Origin: Novosphingobium huizhouense
Lineage (GTDB): Bacteria > Pseudomonadota > Alphaproteobacteria > Sphingomonadales > Sphingomonadaceae
DNA length: 64,000 nt
Assembly (NCBI RefSeq): GCF_020179475.1
Contig: NZ_JAILXZ010000001.1
Coordinates: forward strand, 620,001 to 684,000
Reading direction: 5' to 3'
How positions within the stretch are numbered: position 1 is the stretch's first letter; the number at the start of each line of letters is the position of its first letter. Below the pieces are notes generated by a model that was not told where the DNA came from, ran no database searches, and saw only the letters and a list, made by a program, of their open reading frames with translations. The position numbers were made by a program, and so were the translations under genes. Shown here in pieces: positions 58,081-64,000 of the stretch.

Positions 58081-58509
58081 ATGGCTGGTACTGACGGTTC
58101 CGCCTACAACAGCGCGGATGCGCTGGCGAAGACCCCCGGCACTTCCGTGGACGCGGGCGTGCGCCGGTTCCGCAACGTTTTCAACCTGGCGGACGCGGGC
58201 GTGGGCGGCACGACCAATCCGCTGATCATGGCGATCGTGCCCACGGGCAGCGTGCCGATGGGCGCGCGCGCCACGTGCAGCGTGTCGCTGGCGGGCATCA
58301 ACCTGCAGGTCGGCATTGCCGGCAATGTGGCGAAGTATGCCACGGCGCAGGCCGGCGCCGCAGCGGACACGATCAAGCGGTTCGACATCAAGGCGACCGC
58401 GCTGGCGGCCGACCCGCTGACCGGCGCGGAAACGGTGATCCTGACCCCCTCGGCCGCGTGGCCGGCCGCGGGCACCCTGGTGACCGATTTCGAGATCAGC
58501 AAGCGCTGA
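58081..58509 (+). CDS. Structural protein, possible capsid decoration
   Basis: 142 residues. Beta-rich with hydrophobic strands (IMAIVPTGSVPMGARATCSVSLAGINLQVGIAGNVAKYATA) and a C-terminal VTDFEISKR. Directly follows the capsid gene, where head decoration proteins are usual. Family not recognised. Confidence 0.65.
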   Translation: MAGTDGSAYNSADALAKTPGTSVDAGVRRFRNVFNLADAGVGGTTNPLIMAIVPTGSVPMGARATCSVSLAGINLQVGIAGNVAKYATAQAGAAADTIKRFDIKATALAADPLTGAETVILTPSAAWPAAGTLVTDFEISKR

Positions 58510-58523
58510 CCAAGCGACCCGAG

Positions 58524-58556
58524 CGCCGGCCCAATCCTCTCCCGGGCCGGCGTTCA
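58524..58556 (+). terminator. Hairpin after decoration-type gene
   Basis: CGCCGGCCC pairs with GGGCCGGCG over a short loop, then TTC. First of two consecutive hairpins. Confidence 0.6.
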
Positions 58557-58561
58557 AACCT

Positions 58562-58632
58562 GCGGCGCGCCGGGCATCCCGAAAGGATGACTTCGGATGG
58601 GGATCGGAAGGACACCCGGCGCGCCGCCTTTT
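58562..58632 (+). terminator. Long stem-loop with T-run
   Basis: GCGGCGCGCCGGG (58562-58574) and CCCGGCGCGCCGC (58615-58627) are perfect inverted copies 40 bp apart, followed by CTTTTC. A terminator, or a processing signal ahead of the tail genes. Confidence 0.65.
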
Positions 58633-58662
58633 CGATCCCGCCCCTGATCGCTGGAGGCCCCG

Positions 58663-59304
58663 ATGCCCGCGCCCTATGCCGTGACGCCTTCGCAGACCGA
58701 CATCGTGAACGGCGCGCTGGAGGACCTGGGTAGCCGCACCCGGATCAACGCGATCGACGACACCGGCCGGATCGCCGCATCGGCCCGCACGCACTGGGCC
58801 AGCGTGGTGCGCGAGCTGCTGCCCAAGCACACCTGGAATTTCGCGATCCGGCGGCAGAACCTGCCGTTGCAGGAGGCGCTGGCCGAAGGGGCGGGCTGGC
58901 TCTACGCCTATGGCCTGCCGGGCGATTGCGCGCGCTGGTTGCCGCCGAGCCATGAGGACGGCGACCGCTTTTTCGACGGCGAAGAAGAAGGCGGCCGCAT
59001 CCTGACCGACCGCGAGGCGCCGCTGCCTGTACGCTTCATAAGCTACGAGCTGGGCAGCGACACGAGCAAGTGGCCCGCGCACTTCGCCGCCGCCGTGCGC
59101 GCGGAGCTGGCCGCGCGCATGGCGGACACGGTGACCCAATCGGAAACGGTGGTGGACCGCACGCGCAAGCTGGCGCAGGCCGCGCTGGCCGCCGCCAAGC
59201 GCGCCGACGGGCTTTCGACGGGGCGGACGAGCCGCCGACAGGTGACGGTGAAGAGCGACTGGCTGGGCGCGCGCGAGCGCCCCTACCAGCGGTACGGGCG
59301 ATAG
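58663..59304 (+). CDS. Tail tubular protein A (gp11-like)
   Basis: 213 residues. TPSQTDIVNGALEDLGSRTRINAIDD, then VVRELLPKHTWNFAIRRQNLP and the late FAAAVRAELAARMADTVTQSE, follow the gatekeeper-protein pattern of T7-like tails. Forms the ring under the portal. Good ribosome site (CTGGAGGCCCCG). Confidence 0.85.
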   Translation: MPAPYAVTPSQTDIVNGALEDLGSRTRINAIDDTGRIAASARTHWASVVRELLPKHTWNFAIRRQNLPLQEALAEGAGWLYAYGLPGDCARWLPPSHEDGDRFFDGEEEGGRILTDREAPLPVRFISYELGSDTSKWPAHFAAAVRAELAARMADTVTQSETVVDRTRKLAQAALAAAKRADGLSTGRTSRRQVTVKSDWLGARERPYQRYGR

Positions 59305-59307
59305 CCC

Positions 59308-61587
59308 ATGAGCCGCGTTTCGCCGGTGCAGACCAGCTTCAACGGCGGCGAGATTTCGCGCCGGCTGTCCGCGCGGATCGACCAGGGCATCTATGCGGTG
59401 GCGCTGGAGGAAATGACCGGCTTTGCGCCGTTGCTGGAAGGCCCGGCCGAGGCCATGCCGGGCACGATCGTGGTGGAACCCGCTGCGGGACCGTGCCGGC
59501 TGTTCCGCTTCGAATACAACACCACGCAGGGCCACGTGGTGGAAGCGAGCGCGGGCAAGTTCCGCGTGTTTACCAACGACGCGCTGATCGTGGACGCCAG
59601 CGGCAATCCCGTCGAAGTGGCCAGCAGCTATTCCTGGGCGGATGTCCAGGCGCTGCGCACCCACCAATCCTACGACGTGATGTATTGCCTGTTGCGCACG
59701 CGCGCTCCGATGCAGTTCCGCCGCGACGGCGCGACGGCGTTTTCGTTCGCGCCGCTGGCGCTGAAGGACGGGCCGTTCGACGACCGCAACGACGACAAGA
59801 GCTTGCGCGTTTCGGCGAGCGCGCTGACCGGCGCGGTGACGCTGAGCGCGACGAGCCCGATCTTTGCCGCCACCGACGTTGGCAGCCTGTTCCAGATGGA
59901 GGCCGAGGACTTCGGCGACATCCCGGCGTGGGAGCCGGGCATCACGGTGACGCAGGGCCAGCTGCTGACGTTCGGCGAGCGGGTCTATCGCGTGGTCGGC
60001 CTTGGCGCGGGCGGGCGCACCGGCGGGTTGCAGCCGGTGCATACCGAGGGCGTTGAGTGGGACGGCGTGGGCCGCGGACAGGACATCAACGAGAAAGACG
60101 CGGGCGGCGTGCAGCTGGAGTACGTGCACGATCGCATCGGCATCCTGCGCATCACCGGATTCACCGACGCCAGCACGGTGAGCGCGACCGTGCTGCGCCA
60201 CCTGCCCTTTTCGGCGACGACGGGAAATTACGAGTATCATGGCGGTTACTGGGGCGGCGCGGGGTGGACCGAGTTCGTTCCGAGCGGCGCGGCCTACGCC
60301 TATGGCACGTGGAGGTGGCGCTTCGGCGCCTTCAGCGACACGCGCGGGTGGCCGGAGGCGGCGTGCGTATGGAACGAGCGGCTGTGGCTGGCCAAGGACC
60401 AGGTGGTGTACGGCAGCGCGGCGGCCGACCTGCTGAACTTTTCGACGTTCAACGAGCTGGGCGAGCTGACCAACGACATGGCGCTGACCGTGCGGCTGCC
60501 CGATCCCAACCCGGTGCTGCACATGGTGGGCGAGGACCGGCTGCTGATCCTGACCGCCAAGGGCATGCACGCGCTGGGTCCCGGCGGCGCGGCGACCGGC
60601 ATAGGCCCCAACAACCGCCGCATCGACCCGGTGCCGAGCCGCGGCGCGGCGGCGGTGGCGCCGGTCGAGCTGGATGGGCGAGCGATCTACATCGGCCGAT
60701 CGGGCCGGCGGGTGCATGAAGCATCGAGCGCGCCGCAAAGCGCGGACCCGGCGCAGGACCTGAACCGCTATGCGCGCCACATCGCGCCGGAAGGAACGCG
60801 CCTTGTCGCGCTGGCGAGCCAGCAGTTGCCGCTGAACCACCTGTGGGCGCTGCGCAGCGACGGCACGCTGTGGTGCGCCGTCTATGTTCCCGAGGAACAG
60901 GCGCTGGGCTGGGCAAGACGGACGCTGGCGGCGGGCATGGCGGCGCGCAGCATCTGCACAATCACGGATCCCAATGGCGTGAACGACCAGCTGTGGATCG
61001 CGGCCGAGTTCGACGGCGCGTGGTTCGTGCTGCGCATGGCGCCGTGGCGCGAGGACGGAGATTCGGCCGCCGGGGCGATCATGCTCGACATGGCGCTGAG
61101 CCGCGATGGCGCGCCCGTGGACTCGCTCGTGCATCCGCATCTGAAGTCGCGGCGGATCGAGGTTGTGGCGGACGGCGCATGGTACACGCTCGCGACCGAT
61201 CCCACCGGACGATTCACGCTGCCGGAAGCAGCTTCGAACGTGATCGCCGGCTTGCCCTTTGCCGCGCGAATGGTCGGGATGCCGATCGAGGCAGGAGGCG
61301 ACAACGGCCCGGCCCGCGGCAAGATGGCGCGGATCGGCACGGCCTGGGTGGAGCTGGAGAAGGCGCGCGGGCTGCGCTTCGGCGAAGCGGCGAGCCCGCT
61401 GGAGGACATCGAGGGACTTTCGACCGACAGCACGATGGACGAGGGCTTCGCGCTGGAAAGCGGCTTCGTGGCGTTCGACGCCATAGGCGACTTCACGCGC
61501 CGCCCGAGGCTGTGCGTGGAAAGAGTGGCTCCCTTCCCCGCCACGGTGCTGGCGTGGTGCGCGACGCTGGAGGTGAGCCAGCGATGA
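59308..61587 (+). CDS. Tail tubular protein B (gp12-like nozzle)
   Basis: 759 residues. SPVQTSFNGGEISRRLSARIDQGIYA is the typical N-terminus; long beta-rich repeats follow (TFSFAPLALKDGPFDD, VWNERLWLAKDQVVYGSAAADLLNFS, ILTAKGMHALGP) up to RLCVERVAPFPATVLAWCATLEVSQR. Forms the short tail nozzle of podoviruses. Starts three bases after protein A. Confidence 0.87.
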   Translation: MSRVSPVQTSFNGGEISRRLSARIDQGIYAVALEEMTGFAPLLEGPAEAMPGTIVVEPAAGPCRLFRFEYNTTQGHVVEASAGKFRVFTNDALIVDASGNPVEVASSYSWADVQALRTHQSYDVMYCLLRTRAPMQFRRDGATAFSFAPLALKDGPFDDRNDDKSLRVSASALTGAVTLSATSPIFAATDVGSLFQMEAEDFGDIPAWEPGITVTQGQLLTFGERVYRVVGLGAGGRTGGLQPVHTEGVEWDGVGRGQDINEKDAGGVQLEYVHDRIGILRITGFTDASTVSATVLRHLPFSATTGNYEYHGGYWGGAGWTEFVPSGAAYAYGTWRWRFGAFSDTRGWPEAACVWNERLWLAKDQVVYGSAAADLLNFSTFNELGELTNDMALTVRLPDPNPVLHMVGEDRLLILTAKGMHALGPGGAATGIGPNNRRIDPVPSRGAAAVAPVELDGRAIYIGRSGRRVHEASSAPQSADPAQDLNRYARHIAPEGTRLVALASQQLPLNHLWALRSDGTLWCAVYVPEEQALGWARRTLAAGMAARSICTITDPNGVNDQLWIAAEFDGAWFVLRMAPWREDGDSAAGAIMLDMALSRDGAPVDSLVHPHLKSRRIEVVADGAWYTLATDPTGRFTLPEAASNVIAGLPFAARMVGMPIEAGGDNGPARGKMARIGTAWVELEKARGLRFGEAASPLEDIEGLSTDSTMDEGFALESGFVAFDAIGDFTRRPRLCVERVAPFPATVLAWCATLEVSQR

Positions 61588-62015
61588 TCCGCATTGACCC
61601 GTTCATGGCTGAACATGCGCTGGAGCTGGTGCTGCAGCCCGCCCAACTGGCCGAACTGGACTGGCACGGCCGGCAGGCGGCGGCGGCGTCCTTCGCACAG
61701 GCAGGGAACGCCTTCACGGTTCGCGACGCCGACGGCCGGATCATCTTCTGCGGCGGCGCGGTGGAGCGCCATGCCCGTTACGCCAGCCTGTGGGGACTTT
61801 TCGCGCTGGACAAGGGAGCGGCGGTCCATCGGCTGCTGACGGCATCGCGGCGCTTCATTGCCGCGCTGCCGCACGCGCGCGTGGACGCGCTGGTGGATGC
61901 GGGGAACGCGGGTGCGCGGAAATGGGCGCGGCACATCGGGCTGGAGCTGGAAACGCGACTGGCCGACGCGGCGCCCGACGGCGGCGACATGCTGGTTTAC
62001 CGGAGGACACGATAA
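61584..62015 (+). CDS. Virion-associated GNAT-like protein (gp13-like)
   Basis: 143 residues from ATG 61584, overlapping the nozzle gene (ATGA). VRDADGRIIFCGGAVERHARYASLWGLFALDKGA and VDAGNAGARKWARHIGLELE have an acetyltransferase-like shape, as in T7 gp13-type proteins that help deliver internal virion proteins. Catalytic activity is not implied. Confidence 0.65.
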   Translation: MIRIDPFMAEHALELVLQPAQLAELDWHGRQAAAASFAQAGNAFTVRDADGRIIFCGGAVERHARYASLWGLFALDKGAAVHRLLTASRRFIAALPHARVDALVDAGNAGARKWARHIGLELETRLADAAPDGGDMLVYRRTR

Positions 62016-62479
62016 TGGGCGCAGCTTTGCCCGTGCTGGCGATCGCGGCGCAAGCCGGGGGCCAGCTGTACCAGGGATTCGAGCAGGCCGGGCAGGAGCG
62101 CGCGGCCGCGCGCGTGGACAAGGAGAACGCGCGCCGCGCGGTGCTGGCCGGCGAGCAGGACGTTTACAACGTTCGCCGGCAGGAGCGGCGGCAGGCGGGC
62201 GATGCCCTTACCGAAATGGCAGGCAGCGGGGCCATGGCCGGCACCGGCAGCGCCGCCGATGTCATTGCGGAATCAGCACGACAGGCCGAGCTGGACATCG
62301 CGCGTCGGCGCGATCAGGCCCGGGGCGAGCAGGCCAACTACCTGGCGAGCGCGAAGGCGCATCGCAGCGCCGCCACAGGCGCCATCATCAGCGGCGTGTT
62401 CAACGCGGTTTCGACGGCGCTGGGCGGGGCCAGCAACCAGCGCAACCAAGGCCGCATGGCGGCCATCGCGGGAGGCTGA
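62015..62479 (+). CDS. Internal virion protein (gp14-like)
   Basis: 154 residues. The start ATG 62015 overlaps the previous stop by one base. Hydrophobic first helix (VLAIAAQAGGQLYQGFEQAG), Arg-rich helical centre, and GSAADVIAESARQAELDIARRRDQARGEQANYL, like small internal proteins ejected with the genome. Followed by a large internal protein gene after two bases. Confidence 0.7.
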   Translation: MGAALPVLAIAAQAGGQLYQGFEQAGQERAAARVDKENARRAVLAGEQDVYNVRRQERRQAGDALTEMAGSGAMAGTGSAADVIAESARQAELDIARRRDQARGEQANYLASAKAHRSAATGAIISGVFNAVSTALGGASNQRNQGRMAAIAGG

Positions 62480-62481
62480 CG

Positions 62482-64000
62482 ATGGCCGAAGGCTATATCG
62501 CGCGGCTGCCGCAAGGCGTGGTGATGAAAAGCCAGGTTCAGACCGGGCAGGTCGGCATGGCGATTGCGCAGGGGATCACTTCGCTGGGCCAGACCATGAG
62601 CCGCATGGCGGACCAGAACGCGCAAGTGGACATGCGCGTGGCGGAGGACGCCAAGCGGCGCGAGCGCAGCGCGGTGACGGCGATCTGGATGGGCAAGCTG
62701 GCCGACGCCAAGCTGGAGGCGCAGCAGGCCATGACCGCACTGCGCACGAACAGCAAGGACGGCGCGATCGGCCACGAGGATGCCGCGGCGGCCAAGGCCG
62801 ACGAGCTGACCAACCGCTTCATGGACGACCTGGGCCAGGCCAGCGGCAACGACCCGGAAGTGCTTGCCCGGTTCATGCCCGCCGTGCGGGGCTTCCGCGA
62901 CGCGCTGGTGGGTGAGGAAAGCGCCTGGGCGCTGGGCCAGCGCGCCAAGGCGCAGGGCGTGGGTGCGCAGAAGGCGATCGACGCCATCGCGATCACGCAA
63001 CAGAGCAAGCCCGACCCGCTGCAGGCGATCAAGGACCTGACTCCGATCAAGCAGATGATCGATGCGGCGGACTGGGACGGCAACACCAAGGCAAAGGTGT
63101 GGGACGGAGCGCTGCGCCAGACCTTCGGCGGGACGCTCGACGGATTGCTGAACGCCGGCAACGTGTCGGGGGTTCAGGCGCTTCTGGACGATGGTTCGCT
63201 GCAGGGCGTGTTCAGCGCCGACGAAATGGAACAATGGCGCGGGCGGGCGAAGGCCGCCGGGCGCGAGCAGCAGCTTGAAGTCGAGCGCGCGGCGAGCGCG
63301 GCGCGGGGCGACGCGGTGGATGCGCTGAAGGCAATCAAGGTCCGCATCGACAACGGCGACGACGTTCCCCAGGCCGAAATCCAGAATGCCTTCAACGGTG
63401 CGAAGAATGCCGGGGTGAAGCAGGCCGACCTGCTCGAGTTCGCCTACCTTGCGGAAGGAGCCGAGCAGGCCAAGGCGATGCGGGGGATGACTACGCCTCA
63501 ACTGTCTGTGGCGATAGCCGACCTTCGCGCCAAGCAAAGCGCCGGCCGGGCGAGCGCCGAAGAAGCGCGCCGGCTGCAGCGCGCGCAGAAGGCGCTGGAC
63601 AACCGCGACGAGAAGGACGGGGAAAACCTTTCGACCCTTTGGCGCAGCGGCCCCGGCGGGCAGGCGCAGGCAGTGGCACAGATGGCTGCCATGCCGGTGG
63701 ACCAGCGCAGCCGGGTGGCCGCCAAGATGGGGCAGGCGAAATTGGCCTTGTTCGCGCCGCTGCCGCCAAACGCACGCGATACGGCGCTGTTGGGCACGAA
63801 CCGCCGCGCGGCGCAGGACAGGGCGGCGCCGTTCCTGCCACAGACCGACAAGGGCGCGATCGACGACGAGGCGACCAGGACGGCATTTGCCGAGGCGCTT
63901 TCGCCTGCCCTGATCAACCAGCTGGGTGGCGGCGGCGACGTGTACGAGGCGGCGCTGGATTACTACGTGGGCGCGATGTCGAAGGCCAACAAGAGCGGCT
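62482..64000 (+). CDS. Large internal virion protein, partial
   Basis: ATG 62482; the frame is open to the right edge, so at least 506 residues with the C-terminus missing. N-terminal GQVGMAIAQGITSLGQTMSRMADQNAQVDMRVAEDAKRRE, then long Ala/Lys/Glu-rich helices typical of gp15-type ejection proteins that form the trans-envelope channel. No lysozyme motif in the visible part. Confidence 0.8.
   Translation, partial: MAEGYIARLPQGVVMKSQVQTGQVGMAIAQGITSLGQTMSRMADQNAQVDMRVAEDAKRRERSAVTAIWMGKLADAKLEAQQAMTALRTNSKDGAIGHEDAAAAKADELTNRFMDDLGQASGNDPEVLARFMPAVRGFRDALVGEESAWALGQRAKAQGVGAQKAIDAIAITQQSKPDPLQAIKDLTPIKQMIDAADWDGNTKAKVWDGALRQTFGGTLDGLLNAGNVSGVQALLDDGSLQGVFSADEMEQWRGRAKAAGREQQLEVERAASAARGDAVDALKAIKVRIDNGDDVPQAEIQNAFNGAKNAGVKQADLLEFAYLAEGAEQAKAMRGMTTPQLSVAIADLRAKQSAGRASAEEARRLQRAQKALDNRDEKDGENLSTLWRSGPGGQAQAVAQMAAMPVDQRSRVAAKMGQAKLALFAPLPPNARDTALLGTNRRAAQDRAAPFLPQTDKGAIDDEATRTAFAEALSPALINQLGGGGDVYEAALDYYVGAMSKANKSG

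Larger units (their letters stand above)
34884..64000. mobile_element. Temperate podovirus-like prophage (right end outside window)
   Basis: Contiguous phage genes: integrase, early small genes, repressor and Cro-like genes, primase and helicase, packaging, head and T7-type tubular tail proteins, internal virion proteins. The portal and tail-tubular modules indicate a short-tailed virion. The left limit is uncertain, somewhere between tRNA-Gln (34677) and the integrase (36631). No lysis genes, and no second att site, are in view. The genes read intact, so the prophage may be functional. Confidence 0.85.

Noticed and set aside
56917..61140. Open frame of about 1400 codons on the complement
   Set aside because: It is antisense to capsid, tail tubular and other structural genes that show clear family motifs; its translation is Arg/His-rich and motif-free. 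Long antisense frames are expected at this GC content.

Overview
The window is GC-rich DNA from an alphaproteobacterium, most likely Sphingomonadales. Supporting evidence is a complete PhyR/NepR/EcfG general stress response locus with two EcfG-type promoters, a class I polyhydroxyalkanoate (PHA) synthase with a phasin, ClpS, LptF/LptG, a periplasmic-type fatty acid desaturase, and sphingomonad-style codon use. All family assignments come from reading motifs in the translated sequence; no database search was run.

Positions 151-6566 are a small integrative element of about 6.4 kb inserted in a tRNA-Cys gene. A 44-bp direct repeat (151-194 and 6523-6566) is the 3' half of the tRNA. The element carries a tyrosine integrase whose reading frame runs through the left attachment site into host DNA, a serine recombinase with an overlapping DUF5677-like gene, two unknown genes, and a protein with three family-A-polymerase-like palm motifs that is probably its replication protein.

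Positions 6597-34677 are ordinary chromosome. In order they hold an RNB ribonuclease, an enoyl-CoA hydratase, an AlaC-type aminotransferase, phaC and a phasin, clpS, lptF-lptG, a desaturase, a GNAT-like protein, then a signalling cluster. That cluster has two stand-alone receivers around a Crp/Fnr regulator, followed by phyR, a CHASE/HWE-type kinase, nepR and ecfG. After it come an AI-2E-type transporter, sodB, a dicarboxylate/amino acid:cation symporter, glmM, a DUF1272 gene with thiD, a GNAT and a LOG-like gene, a small secreted protein, an RTX protein and tRNA-Gln(CUG).

From about 34.9 kb to the right edge lies a temperate podovirus-like prophage, incomplete in the window. It has an integrase with a small DNA-binding protein; a leftward early run of small genes joined by 4-base overlaps; a divergent repressor/Cro-like switch; and rightward nucleic-acid genes (methylase-like, nuclease-like, Toprim primase, ATPase/helicase). 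A leftward accessory pocket with an ArdC-like antirestriction gene follows, then packaging and virion genes (terminase, portal, scaffold, capsid, two tail tubular proteins, internal virion proteins). Lysis genes and the right attachment site are not in the window.

Two regulatory patterns in the prophage are the most novel things seen. One is a dyad operator (core TTTGCCTTCTATGGCGAA) that recurs at the switch, at both leftward transcription units, before the packaging genes and before the capsid gene. The other is a roughly 50-75 nt leader repeated in front of three accessory-pocket genes; its stem shows a compensatory base-pair change.
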